A DNA stretch of 64,000 nt. It comes from JAAELZ01 sp965237995. Its GTDB lineage: Bacteria > Pseudomonadota > Gammaproteobacteria > Arenicellales > Poriferihabitantaceae. A program made the position numbers and the translations under genes. Positions 50,169-59,726 of this stretch are shown here, piece after piece (the first letter of the stretch is position 1; every line of letters starts with the position of its first letter). The stretch spans positions 248,001 through 312,000 of the forward strand of contig CBDEGO010000002.1 in the NCBI GenBank assembly GCA_965237995.1, written 5' to 3'. Below the pieces are notes generated by a model, which saw nothing but the letters and a program-made list of their open reading frames with translations, was not told where the DNA came from and did no database searches.

Positions 50169-52778
50169 GTGGCAGAACAACTAAGCCTGACTGCAGAGCT
50201 AACATCACACACTCCGATGATGCGTCAGTATCTAACGATCAAGGCGCAACATCCAGATACCCTGCTGTTTTATCGCATGGGTGACTTTTATGAAATGTTT
50301 TATGACGACGCCAAGGCTGGGGCTGCTTTATTAGGCATATCATTAACCGCACGCGGCCAGTCTAACGGAGAGCCTATCCCCATGGCCGGCATCCCGTATC
50401 ACAGTGCCGAACAATATATTGCTAAGTTAGTTAAGGCAAATCAGTCGGTCGCTATTTGCGAACAAATAGGAGACCCAGCTACATCAAAGGGCCCCGTCGA
50501 AAGAGCCGTGCAACGTGTTATTACTCCCGGCACTGTGCTTGACGACGGCTTGCTGACAGAACGAGAAGACAACGTAATCGTCGCCATCTGGCAAAATAAG
50601 GCGCAGCAATACGCACTGGGTGCCTTAGAGATCAGCACTGGTCGACTTAGCTCACAAGAACTTACTGACTTTGCTGGCTTATCTGATGAATTGGCACGTT
50701 TACGTCCTTCTGAAATATTGCTGGCAGATCAACAGATTGAATTAGAGCCACTGATTCAAGCGAACTTGGCAAAGCGCTCGTTAATTCACACGATTCCTAA
50801 TTGGTATTATGAACCTAAACGCGCTGAAGACGCGCTATGTCAACTGTTTGGCACGCAAAGCCTAGATGCCTTTGAATGCAAGGATTTCCCCTGTGGCACC
50901 CAAGCCGCGGGTGCATTAATCCAATACATTAATGAATTGCGTTTAACAGACTTACGCCATATTCAGCATATTGAATTTTTGCGACAAGATGCACAGTTAA
51001 TTGTTGATAGTGTTAGTCGTCGAAACCTAGAGCTAGAGCGCAGCATCGATGGCGGGCACGAACATACTCTAATCGCCCAAATTGACTACTGCACTACGGC
51101 AATGGGAGCCCGACAACTAAGGCGTTGGTTAAATGACCCAACGCGCGACCACACCGCTTTAGCGACGCGACACGCAGCGATCAATGCGATCTTGTCGAGC
51201 GATTGCTACCAAGCGCTAGCCCAAGCGATTCAGCCAGTGGGTGACATGCAGCGCGTTATTTCTCGCATAGCAACCGGCCACGCGAAACCTCGAGACTTAA
51301 TACGTTTGCGGGACGCTATATTGGCGTTACCGCAAATCAAGATGGAATTAGGTGTTATCGACGACACCGCTTTAGCGCAAATTAATACTTCAATTGACCC
51401 TTTTGAATCATTAGGCCAATTGTTATCAGAAGCGATAAAAGATGAACCTGCTGCAGTGTTACGCGATGGCGGTGTTATTAAAGATGGATACGATAAGCAA
51501 CTTGATGAATACCGCAGCTTACAACGTGACACGGGCAGTTACTTACTGAAAATAGAAGCACAGGAAAAAATCAATACCGGCGTCGAGACCTTACGCGTGC
51601 GTTATAACCGTGTACATGGATACTATATTGAAATGCCGCGATCGCGCAGCGATGAGGTACCTGAGCACTATACTCGGCGTCAAACACTTAAAAATGCTGA
51701 ACGATTCATCACTGAAGAGCTAAAAGAGCTAGAAGACCGCGTGCTGAGCGCTAACGAGCAAGCCTTAACACGTGAAAAACAGCTGTACAGAGAAGTGATT
51801 GACGCCCTGTTGCCGATGTCTGTTCCTTTATTAAGAACCGCTGATCAACTGGCGATTCTTGATGTACTCAACAACTTTGCTGAACGTGCAATCGCCTTAA
51901 AGCTGGTTCAACCGAATTTACATCAAAGCAGTCAAATTAATATCCAAGGTGGTAGGCATTTAGTTGTTGAAAATGCACTTAAAGCCCCATTTATCGCGAA
52001 TGATACCGTGTTTACTGCTACCAGTCGGTTGCAGGTTATTACAGGCCCGAACATGGGAGGTAAAAGCACCTTTATGCGGCAAACCGCATTAATTGTTCTG
52101 CTGGCGCACACAGGAAGCTTTGTACCTGCCAAATCAGCTGACATCGGCACTGTTGATCGTATTTTCACGCGTATCGGGGCTGCCGATGATCTGGCTAGTG
52201 GCCGCTCAACTTTTATGGTTGAAATGACAGAAATGGCGCATATTTTGCGACATAGCACCGAACACAGCTTGGTATTAGTAGACGAAATTGGCCGCGGAAC
52301 CAGCACCTTTGATGGCCTTTCTCTTGCATGGGCTTGCGCAACTGATTTAGCCAGCCGAATAAATTGCTACTCTTTATTTTCGACCCATTACTTTGAGCTA
52401 ACTGAGCTACCAAATCGATATCCCAATAGCATTAATTTACATTTAGACGCGGCAGAACACGGTGAAGACATTGTGTTTTTATACCGTGTAAAAGAGGGGC
52501 CGGCCAGCCAAAGCTACGGTATTCAAGTTGCCCAATTAGCAGGCATTCCCACGCCAGTCACAGAGTTAGCTAAAACTAAACTATCAGAGCTGGAATCGAG
52601 CAAGCAACCTGACCATCACGAGTCGTCGATTGACGCCATGCCATTATCATCAACTCAATTAAAAGAACAACAATTCGCTAACGATGTTCTGGCGAAAATA
52701 AAACTCACAGACCCAGATCAAATGTCACCGCGTGAAGCGCATGAATGGTTGTATAAATTGAAAGAATCACTTGATTAA
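50169..52778 (+). CDS. mutS: DNA mismatch repair protein MutS
   Basis: An 869-residue protein of normal length. The start is GTG 50169. The mismatch-binding Phe-x-Glu site is in YRMGDFYEMFYDDAK (residues about 37-50). The ATPase has Walker A GPNMGGKSTFMRQ, Walker B LVLVDEIGRGTSTFDG and FSTHYFELTEL. MutS binds mismatches and recruits MutL. The gene order mutS-fdxA is common in Pseudomonas-like gammaproteobacteria. Confidence 0.97.
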   Translation: MAEQLSLTAELTSHTPMMRQYLTIKAQHPDTLLFYRMGDFYEMFYDDAKAGAALLGISLTARGQSNGEPIPMAGIPYHSAEQYIAKLVKANQSVAICEQIGDPATSKGPVERAVQRVITPGTVLDDGLLTEREDNVIVAIWQNKAQQYALGALEISTGRLSSQELTDFAGLSDELARLRPSEILLADQQIELEPLIQANLAKRSLIHTIPNWYYEPKRAEDALCQLFGTQSLDAFECKDFPCGTQAAGALIQYINELRLTDLRHIQHIEFLRQDAQLIVDSVSRRNLELERSIDGGHEHTLIAQIDYCTTAMGARQLRRWLNDPTRDHTALATRHAAINAILSSDCYQALAQAIQPVGDMQRVISRIATGHAKPRDLIRLRDAILALPQIKMELGVIDDTALAQINTSIDPFESLGQLLSEAIKDEPAAVLRDGGVIKDGYDKQLDEYRSLQRDTGSYLLKIEAQEKINTGVETLRVRYNRVHGYYIEMPRSRSDEVPEHYTRRQTLKNAERFITEELKELEDRVLSANEQALTREKQLYREVIDALLPMSVPLLRTADQLAILDVLNNFAERAIALKLVQPNLHQSSQINIQGGRHLVVENALKAPFIANDTVFTATSRLQVITGPNMGGKSTFMRQTALIVLLAHTGSFVPAKSADIGTVDRIFTRIGAADDLASGRSTFMVEMTEMAHILRHSTEHSLVLVDEIGRGTSTFDGLSLAWACATDLASRINCYSLFSTHYFELTELPNRYPNSINLHLDAAEHGEDIVFLYRVKEGPASQSYGIQVAQLAGIPTPVTELAKTKLSELESSKQPDHHESSIDAMPLSSTQLKEQQFANDVLAKIKLTDPDQMSPREAHEWLYKLKESLD

Positions 52779-52840
52779 TCAAAACCTACCGCTATATTAC
52801 AACGCCTATTAGCCTAGCTTTATTTTAGCGAGAGTTTATT

Positions 52841-53164
52841 ATGACTTATGTAGTCCTCGAAGATTGTATAAAATGTAAACATACCGACTGTGTGGAAGTC
52901 TGCCCTGTTGATTGTTTTCACGAAGGAGAAAACTTCTTAGTCATCGACCCAGAAGAATGCATAGACTGTAGTTTATGCGAGCCGGAATGCCCTATCGAAG
53001 CAATTGTTGCCGAAGATGACTTACCCGATAGTCAGCAACATATGCTTGCGCTTAATGAGGAATTATCCCAAATATGGCCTGTTATTACGGAAATGGGAGA
53101 GCCCTTACCGGATGCTGAAGAGTGGAAAGGTAAGCCTGATAAATTAAAACACCTTATTCGCTAA
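52841..53164 (+). CDS. fdxA: Ferredoxin FdxA, 7Fe type
   Basis: A 107-residue ferredoxin. The 3Fe site comes from DCIKCKHTDCVEVCPVDCF (with C spacing CxxC...CxxxCP), and the 4Fe-4S site from ECIDCSLCEPECPIEA. The remainder has the helical tail of Azotobacter FdI/FdxA-type proteins. It follows mutS by 62 bp and ends at a bidirectional terminator. Confidence 0.95.
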   Translation: MTYVVLEDCIKCKHTDCVEVCPVDCFHEGENFLVIDPEECIDCSLCEPECPIEAIVAEDDLPDSQQHMLALNEELSQIWPVITEMGEPLPDAEEWKGKPDKLKHLIR

Positions 53165-53185
53165 CGCAACACCATGTACAAATAC

Positions 53186-53216
53186 AAAAAAACCTCGCAG
53201 CAAGCGAGGTTTTTTT
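53186..53216. terminator. Bidirectional Rho-independent terminator between fdxA and the dsbC-like gene
   Basis: AACCTCGC at 53191-53198 pairs with GCGAGGTT at 53204-53211, 5-nt loop, with A-run before and T-run after. It serves both convergent genes. Confidence 0.9.
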
Positions 53217-53237
53217 ATAGGTGCAAAATCAGCGGTT

Positions 53238-53985
53238 TTAGCCGCCGATACCTAAATTTTGCAACAGTCGGTCAGCAGGCATATAACCGCCAATGATGGT
53301 ACCGTCATCTACAACAATGGTAGGTGTGCCTCGAACACCAACTTGTTGTCCAGATTGAAATTGCTCTGTAACAGGGTTTGGTTCACAAGTTTTGTTGGTA
53401 AATGAACGCTTGAGTTTGGCATTATCCATTGCAACTTGTTGGTCATCGGCGCACCAAACTGACACCGCTTTTTTATAGCTATCAGAGCCGATACCCGCCC
53501 GTGGATACCATAGGTAACGAACTTTGACCCCGGCATCGACTAAAGCAGGAACCTCACGGTGGAGTTTCTGGCAATAGCCGCAATCAACATCCGTATACAC
53601 AGTGATCATACGCTTAGCTGATTCGTCACCAAATACAATCATATTTTCTTCAGACATTGCCGCCATAACCACTTTAGCTTTGTCCTGCTTGCGCTCATCA
53701 GCCAAACTGACTTGTCTTTCAGTATCGTAGACTTCTCCCAGTAAGAGGTGTTTCCCCGCCTTAATGGCATACACCGTCCCGCCACTATAAGTCACCTCGT
53801 AAACACCTTCCATCGGCGACAATTCGACATCGGTAATTTGCGATCTAGCGCCCATGATTTCAAGCAACGACGCGCGCACCTCTTCTAACTCAGTGGCGGC
53901 CATAGTCGTAACGTTCACACCGCAAACTAACTAAGCCAACCATACCTAAAGTAACTTTCTTTCCTATCAATGTATTCATTTTCAT
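53238..53985 (-). pseudogene. Thiol:disulfide interchange protein DsbC-like, frameshifted in its signal region
   Basis: The main frame (to 53918) encodes a DsbC-type protein: N-terminal dimerisation-like domain, then ITVYTDVDCGYCQKLH (CGYC active site) and GVRGTPTIVVDDG with the cis-Pro, and a second Cys pair (WCADD, KTCEP). It has no export signal from the first in-frame GTG. A frame one base off, from ATG 53985 (MKMNTLIGKKVTLGMVGLVS), supplies a signal peptide; removing one T of the TTT run at 53924-53926 joins them as GLVSCGVNVTTMAA. DsbC must be periplasmic, so I read this as one gene with a 1-nt insertion. If genuine, the protein would be stuck in the cytosol. Confidence 0.78.
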
Positions 53986-54029
53986 ATGTCCAAAAAAATA
54001 ACTTGTTATATATAATCTACTATAGACTG

Positions 54030-54503
54030 CTAATTAAATAGTACCGCCATAATGTAATCATCTACATAGTGTTTCTCATGCGACCGTTTGTAGAATTTTT
54101 TAAGCGTACCCTCAATTTCAAAACCAAAACTTTTATAAAAGGAGATAGCGCGAGAGTTATCGCTTTCAACTATGATTTCTATACGCTTAATACCTACATT
54201 TTTTAAGTTTCGAATAGCTTCGCTAATCATAGATTTTGCAATACCTTCACCTCGAAATACAGGAGAAACAGCTAATGTACCGAAATAGGCTACATGCTTT
54301 GCACGTCCAGGGTATTTAGATTCACTATAAAACCCTACAACTTTAAAAACGCTCGTAGACTTGCCACTACCTACCATCTCTTCGTAGATAGGCCGAAAAT
54401 CATCTAGACTCATTGGGTCATACCCAAGAAATGGAATGACTGATTTATCCATATATATAGAATAAACCTGATCCAAATCTTTATCTTCTGCTAGTCGACG
54501 CAC
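54030..54503 (-). CDS. GNAT family acetyltransferase
   Basis: A 157-residue GNAT-fold protein starting at GTG 54503. Motif A, VSPVFRGEGIAKSMISEAIRNL, has the RGEGIA acetyl-CoA pyrophosphate loop; AISFYKSFGFEIEGTLKKFY is motif B with the typical YxxxGF end. It transfers acetyl to an amine substrate that cannot be predicted. It stands alone between the dsbC-like and dehydrogenase genes and is A+T-richer than they are. Confidence 0.85.
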   Translation of the reverse strand: MRRLAEDKDLDQVYSIYMDKSVIPFLGYDPMSLDDFRPIYEEMVGSGKSTSVFKVVGFYSESKYPGRAKHVAYFGTLAVSPVFRGEGIAKSMISEAIRNLKNVGIKRIEIIVESDNSRAISFYKSFGFEIEGTLKKFYKRSHEKHYVDDYIMAVLFN

Positions 54504-54581
54504 CTATTGCTTTTTATTTGATACATAACAGACTACCTACCATCTTTAAAGTTCCTGCAACTGCAAAGTGTTCACGCAACC

Positions 54582-55457
54582 TTAAGTATCGCGACTCAAG
54601 CGCTTTATTAGGCTAGAGGTATCCCAACGCGAACCCCCCATTGCTTGAACATCGGCGTAAAAATCATTAACCACTGTAGTAACCGGCATGTCGGCGTTAA
54701 GCATTCGCGCCTGATCTAAGCACAGGCCTAAGTCTTTACGCATATGATCTACTGCAAAACCGTAGTCAAAAAAATCATCGACCATCGTGTCGCCGCGATT
54801 TTCCATCTGCCAGCTCTGCGCTGCCCCTTTGGATATCACCCCGAGTACTTGCTTGGTGTCTAGCCCCGCTTTTTCTGAAAAAGCCAAACCCTCTGATAAG
54901 CCTTGCACTAAACCGGCTATACAAATTTGATTGACCATTTTAGTTAATTGTCCCGCACCGGAATCACCAAGCAGTGTAGTGGCCTTTGAATAATGGTCAA
55001 TAATTGGCTCTGCTTGCTCAAATGCTTTATCGTCACCGCCTACCATGACAGCAAGTTGGCCATTTTCTGCACCCGCTTGGCCTCCTGATACAGGCGCATC
55101 TAAAAAGTAAACACCGCGCTTTGCACATTCAGCCGCCATGTCTCTGGCTAAAATAGCTGAAGTAGTCGTATGATCAACAACAATAGTGCCTTCGCGCATG
55201 GCGTCAATGGCTCCGCTTTCTACTAATGTCTCACGTACGCTTTGGTCATTGCCCAAGCACATCATTACGTATTGCGCATTACTGATTGCATCAACTGGAT
55301 TTTCAGCATGCGAACCTTCATTGACTTCGCACCATTGCTGCGCCTTTTCTACGCTACGGTTAAACACTGTGACACTGCAACCGCCTTTCGCCAAATGCCC
55401 TGCCATGGGTGCACCCATAACACCTAAACCTAAAAATGCGACTTTTACTTCACTCAT
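54582..55457 (-). CDS. NAD(P)-dependent beta-hydroxyacid dehydrogenase (HIBADH/GarR family)
   Basis: A 291-residue enzyme. FLGLGVMGAPMAGHLAKGG is the Rossmann NAD(P) site, DAPVSGGQAGAENGQLAVMVGG is the substrate-binding signature, and GQLTKMVNQICIAG contains the catalytic Lys. Relatives oxidise 3-hydroxyisobutyrate or reduce tartronate semialdehyde. It lies 12 bp downstream of lptG on the same strand, so it may read through from that operon, though the functions are unrelated. Confidence 0.88.
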   Translation of the reverse strand: MSEVKVAFLGLGVMGAPMAGHLAKGGCSVTVFNRSVEKAQQWCEVNEGSHAENPVDAISNAQYVMMCLGNDQSVRETLVESGAIDAMREGTIVVDHTTTSAILARDMAAECAKRGVYFLDAPVSGGQAGAENGQLAVMVGGDDKAFEQAEPIIDHYSKATTLLGDSGAGQLTKMVNQICIAGLVQGLSEGLAFSEKAGLDTKQVLGVISKGAAQSWQMENRGDTMVDDFFDYGFAVDHMRKDLGLCLDQARMLNADMPVTTVVNDFYADVQAMGGSRWDTSSLIKRLSRDT

Positions 55458-55469
55458 AATGTTTACTCA

Positions 55470-56537
55470 TTACTCAACACGCCTTAAAAATATCACCGCT
55501 ATGGCTAGCGCCAAAATAACTGGCGCTGTTGCACCCAACAATGGAGAAAAACCATAGGCCAGCACAACATAGCCAAAGCCTTTATTAGCAGCATAAAAAC
55601 CTAAGCCCAGCATAATGCCTACGAATAAACTACGGCCCAAGTTGCCCATGCGTAAGTTGGCAAAAACAAAAGGGATCGCCAAAATAACCATCACCGCTGT
55701 TGACAATGGTAGCACCAGTTTATTCCAAAAAGCCAATTCGTAGGAATCGGTTCTTTGAGAGTTTTCCTTTAAATGCAGTATGTAGTCTTTCAATTGCCAG
55801 ATAGAAAGCTGGTCTGGTTGTATCAAAAAAGCATTCAATATTTGCGGAGTTACTTCGGTATGCCAAAATGCATTGTGTAAAAACTGCGGCGTTGCCCGAC
55901 CATCTACCCCAATAACCGTTTGTGTCACATCTTCTATCACCCAGTCTCCGTCGTCAAAGCGCCCTTCGCGCGCAGAGACTAGAGAACGAAGTTTTTTATT
56001 TTCGTCAAATTCAAATACTTTAACTCTTAACAAACTTAAATCTGGTAAGACTTCACCCACATTTACATAAGTGGTTGCGTCACGCATCCACAAACCAAAA
56101 TTAGTTTGTTGTTGAATATTTTCCTGCAAAGCTTCCGCTCTATCTCGACTTGCGCGCGCTTCTGTCCAAGGGGAAACGACCTCACCGATCAACATTGCAA
56201 TGACAACAAATATGCCGCCGGTTTTAAGTACCGCGCGAGTGATTTGCATAATGGAGATGCCGCTTGATCGCATCACAATCAATTCAGAGTCATTAGCTAA
56301 GATAGACAAGCCTAGGATGGTGCCAAGCAGGGCCGCCATTGGGAATAGCTCGTAAATTGTTTTAGGCGCCGTCATCACAACGTAAAAGATCGCATTGCCC
56401 AATCCATAACGTCCGCGTCCAATAGAACTCAACTGGTCTAAAAAGTTAACGAACAAAAACAAACCCAGCAGTACCAACAGCACCAACATCGTTTGATTAA
56501 GAATAATACGCCCTAGATATCGCTCTAAAATAGCCAC
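55470..56537 (-). CDS. lptG: LPS export ABC transporter permease LptG
   Basis: A 355-residue inner-membrane permease with six spans and a large periplasmic beta-jellyroll between spans 3 and 4. The start MAILERYLGRIILNQTMLVLLVLLGLF is typical of LptG, and MGNLGRSLFVGIMLGLGFY lies near the end. With LptF and LptB it extracts LPS from the inner membrane and hands it to LptC. It follows lptF by 3 bp. Confidence 0.94.
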   Translation of the reverse strand: MAILERYLGRIILNQTMLVLLVLLGLFLFVNFLDQLSSIGRGRYGLGNAIFYVVMTAPKTIYELFPMAALLGTILGLSILANDSELIVMRSSGISIMQITRAVLKTGGIFVVIAMLIGEVVSPWTEARASRDRAEALQENIQQQTNFGLWMRDATTYVNVGEVLPDLSLLRVKVFEFDENKKLRSLVSAREGRFDDGDWVIEDVTQTVIGVDGRATPQFLHNAFWHTEVTPQILNAFLIQPDQLSIWQLKDYILHLKENSQRTDSYELAFWNKLVLPLSTAVMVILAIPFVFANLRMGNLGRSLFVGIMLGLGFYAANKGFGYVVLAYGFSPLLGATAPVILALAIAVIFLRRVE

Positions 56538-56540
56538 AGC

Positions 56541-57626
56541 TTAGCCTCGTCCTAAGAGTGCGAACATAGGACGGTCACTGACTCGCCGTTTAAATCGATA
56601 GATTGCCAGCGTCGCAAATAAGAAGTGCACAAGATATAGACCTAAATCTGGGTGCAGGCCTCCCTTGCGTATCAGTGCGACAGTAAAGCCCAATAAATTG
56701 AGGTATAGAAAATAAGTGACCAAGGCAACTAGCATCGCAGGCATTTTAGTCTGCCGATAAGTGCTGGTAGCAAACGACAAGGCCAGCAATGTCATAATAG
56801 GGATAGCTAATACGTGGGCGATTCGCCAATGCAATTCTCCAACTGATGAGCGGTGCTTTGCTTTAATTAAATCTTTGGTTGGGATCGCTTTTAAAGGCAA
56901 ATTAAATTTAACCGCACTGTTTTGTCTCAAACGCAATGCGTAAGTTTCAAAATCCATCACCGCGTAATCAGGGTCTCCCGGGTTACCCTCGTAGCGCGTG
57001 CCATCTTTTAGCACCAAGAATTCGTCTTGGGTTTGTTGGTCAACCGTTTTAAAGCCATTATTAGCCACCACAACCCCTTCTTTATTCCCTCCGTTATAGA
57101 CAAAGACATCGCGGTATTGCTTAATTTCTTCGTTGAAGTCTTCAACAAAATAAACGCCCTGCCCACTTTTAGTCTCTGTAAATGTCCCGGGCACCACGCC
57201 AGAAATATCAGAACGATTACGAAATTCTTGCTCAATAGTACGCGAGATACGATCTGCCAATGGCCCAAGGTATAAGGAAAACAAAGCGGTAACAATGCCC
57301 ACAATTAGCACCAACATAGACGCCGGTTTGATAAAAGTAACGGCGCTTACCCCACAAGCTTTAACTACGATCATTTCGTTGTCACGCGACCAGCGATTTT
57401 GTACCAATAAGATAGAAACAAACAAAACCAAAGGAATGATGATATTAAAATTGCTAAGTAGCTTTAATATCAATAGGGTAAATACACTTTCAATCGGCGC
57501 TACGCCGTCTACTGCGTCGCGTAAAATATTAACTACACGCGCCGCAAGGAATATAGACACCAAGATAATCATTACCGCCCCAACTGTTTGCAGGACTTCA
57601 CGTACGAATGATCGATGAATTAACAC
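56541..57626 (-). CDS. lptF: LPS export ABC transporter permease LptF
   Basis: A 361-residue permease paired with LptG. LIHRSFVREVLQTVGAVMIILVSIFLA is the usual LptF opening, and NRWSRDNEMIVVKACGVS is the coupling-helix area that contacts LptB. The periplasmic domain lies at about 125-270 (GVVPGTFTETKSGQGVYFVEDF). It is divergent from pepA across 136 bp, a classic gammaproteobacterial layout. Confidence 0.95.
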   Translation of the reverse strand: MLIHRSFVREVLQTVGAVMIILVSIFLAARVVNILRDAVDGVAPIESVFTLLILKLLSNFNIIIPLVLFVSILLVQNRWSRDNEMIVVKACGVSAVTFIKPASMLVLIVGIVTALFSLYLGPLADRISRTIEQEFRNRSDISGVVPGTFTETKSGQGVYFVEDFNEEIKQYRDVFVYNGGNKEGVVVANNGFKTVDQQTQDEFLVLKDGTRYEGNPGDPDYAVMDFETYALRLRQNSAVKFNLPLKAIPTKDLIKAKHRSSVGELHWRIAHVLAIPIMTLLALSFATSTYRQTKMPAMLVALVTYFLYLNLLGFTVALIRKGGLHPDLGLYLVHFLFATLAIYRFKRRVSDRPMFALLGRG

Positions 57627-57762
57627 GTTATTCTGATAGGGCTTTGTTATAATTTGACTCTTAAATTAAAGACGCAAAATAGTGAGCTTTTATTCAGCTA
57701 ACTAGCGTCTTCATCTGGTTTCGGGAGTTTACCTTAATCGTTATTTTTTGTTTGGAGGTATT

Positions 57763-59256
57763 GTGAGTTTTTCTATCAATTTAGCAGCAGCATCGGTTCC
57801 GGTTCAGGATGTCCTCGTTACAGGCCTATTTTCTGAGTCTGACAAAGCCATTTTAGGTGACCATAGTGCCAACCTAGACAAACAGACGGGTAAAGCTTTT
57901 AGCAAAGTGCTAAAAGCGCAAAAAATCAGCGGTAAGTCAAACAGCATCGATAGCTTTCCGAATGCATTCGAACAACTTGACGTATTGGCCGTCGGTTTAG
58001 GGGAAGCCAATGAACTTAACGCTAAAAAGTTAAAACAAGCTGTTAAAACCGTATTGAGCAAACTTGAAGAACGCAAAGTGACCTCCTTCACGCTGGCATT
58101 AAGTGACTTCACTACTTTTAAGGTATTTTCCTCGTCTGAGTTTGCCCAGCTGCTTGCTCAAGCACTGCACGAAGCTTTGTATAAATATAGCGCGACTAAA
58201 TCCAAGCCCAAAGAACCATTTTCTTTAAGCAAAGTGACGCTGTTAATCGAAGATGCTGAAGACAGCGCGGCCATCGAAAGTAGTATCAAAATTGGTCAAG
58301 CACTTGGTGAAGGCGAAACCATGTGTAAAGAGCTGTCGAATTTACCGGGTAATGTTTGCACACCGAGCTATTTAGCTAAGCAAGCGCAGAATTTAGCTAA
58401 GCAATACGACATTACCACGACTATTTTGGACGAAGCAAAAATGAAGAAGCTTAAAATGGGTTCTTTATTATCTGTTTCGCGCGGCAGTCGAGAGCCTGCT
58501 AAATTGATCGTCATGGAGTACATGGCTGGCAAAAAAGGCGATAAACCTATTGTGTTAGTCGGTAAAGGCTTAACCTTCGACGCGGGCGGGATATCTATCA
58601 AACCTTCGGCCGCCATGGATGAGATGAAGTACGATATGTGCGGCGGGGCATCGGTTTTAGGCGTCATGAAAGCACTTGGTGAGCTAAAAGTGCCCGTTAA
58701 TGTGGTCGGCGTGGTGCCCAGCAGTGAAAACTTACCAGACGGCGATGCCAACAAACCGGGTGACATTGTTACCAGCATGGCGGGCATCACCATCGAAATA
58801 TTGAATACTGACGCAGAAGGTCGACTTATTTTGTGCGACGCGCTGACCTACATCGATAAATTTAACCCTGAAGTGGTTGTCGATATCGCGACATTGACCG
58901 GCGCTTGCACCGTGGCATTGGGCCAAATGGCAACCGGGCTTTTCTCCAATGACGACCAACTTGCTGAACAATTGTTAAAAGCAGGAGAACGCGCAAACGA
59001 CCGTGCGTGGCGCTTACCGGTATGGGACGAATATCAGCAGCAACTTAAGAGTAACTTCGCAGATGTCGCCAATATTGGTGGTCGTTTTGCGGGCGCAGTA
59101 ACGGCTGCATGTTTTTTAAAGCGATTTTGTGAAAACTACCGTTGGGCACATTTAGATATCGCAGGCACGGCATGGCGCAGCGGTGGAGCTAAAGGCGCGA
59201 CTGGTCGGCCTGTCGCCCTATTACTTGATTTTATACTTAACTATAAAACTGATTAA
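57763..59256 (+). CDS. pepA: Leucyl aminopeptidase PepA
   Basis: A 497-residue M17 aminopeptidase from the GTG at 57763, with GGAGG 4 nt before it; a TTG at 57748 would put that site inside the coding region. VGKGLTFDAGGISIKPS and NTDAEGRLILCDAL are the two-metal active-site signatures, and CGGASVLGVMKA the conserved core. PepA removes N-terminal residues in the cytosol and is also a DNA-binding cofactor in some species. It forms an operon with holC (9 bp) and valS. Confidence 0.95.
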   Translation: MSFSINLAAASVPVQDVLVTGLFSESDKAILGDHSANLDKQTGKAFSKVLKAQKISGKSNSIDSFPNAFEQLDVLAVGLGEANELNAKKLKQAVKTVLSKLEERKVTSFTLALSDFTTFKVFSSSEFAQLLAQALHEALYKYSATKSKPKEPFSLSKVTLLIEDAEDSAAIESSIKIGQALGEGETMCKELSNLPGNVCTPSYLAKQAQNLAKQYDITTTILDEAKMKKLKMGSLLSVSRGSREPAKLIVMEYMAGKKGDKPIVLVGKGLTFDAGGISIKPSAAMDEMKYDMCGGASVLGVMKALGELKVPVNVVGVVPSSENLPDGDANKPGDIVTSMAGITIEILNTDAEGRLILCDALTYIDKFNPEVVVDIATLTGACTVALGQMATGLFSNDDQLAEQLLKAGERANDRAWRLPVWDEYQQQLKSNFADVANIGGRFAGAVTAACFLKRFCENYRWAHLDIAGTAWRSGGAKGATGRPVALLLDFILNYKTD

Positions 59257-59265
59257 GTTTGCATC

Positions 59266-59703
59266 ATGTCAACACAAGTAGATTTTTATCTATTCGAGCA
59301 CAATGACGAGCAACGTATACTACAAGCAGTTTGTCGCTTAGCTAATAAAGCCGTTGACGCGGGCCTTAAGCTGTTTATTCACACGTCGACAGACGTCCAA
59401 ACACGCCAATTTGATGACGCTTTGTGGAGCCTCCCGCCTGAAAGCTTCACACCACATTGTATTGTAGACGAGCATAACGAACTTGATGGGTCTGAACCTA
59501 TCCAAATTGGAACGGTTCTCGCGAACAATGAAACCACTGATATGCTGATTAGCCTGTGTGAAACGCTACAGTCGCCCTTATCGCAGTTTAGCCGTATTGC
59601 AGACATCGTACCCAGCGATGAAATCTCTAAATCTAAAGCACGCCAGCGCTATGCGATTTATCGCGACCAAGGGGCTACGGTAAACGCACATACACTTAAA
59701 TAA
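59266..59703 (+). CDS. holC: DNA polymerase III chi subunit HolC
   Basis: A 145-residue protein with the HolC opening QVDFYLFEHNDEQRILQAVCRLANKAVDAGLKLFIHT and the middle DDALWSLPPESFTPHCI, the DALW motif of the family. It links the clamp loader to SSB. Its place between pepA and valS is conserved in gammaproteobacteria. Length is normal. Confidence 0.92.
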   Translation: MSTQVDFYLFEHNDEQRILQAVCRLANKAVDAGLKLFIHTSTDVQTRQFDDALWSLPPESFTPHCIVDEHNELDGSEPIQIGTVLANNETTDMLISLCETLQSPLSQFSRIADIVPSDEISKSKARQRYAIYRDQGATVNAHTLK

Positions 59704-59726
59704 TAAAATTTTTCTTTCAATTCCTC

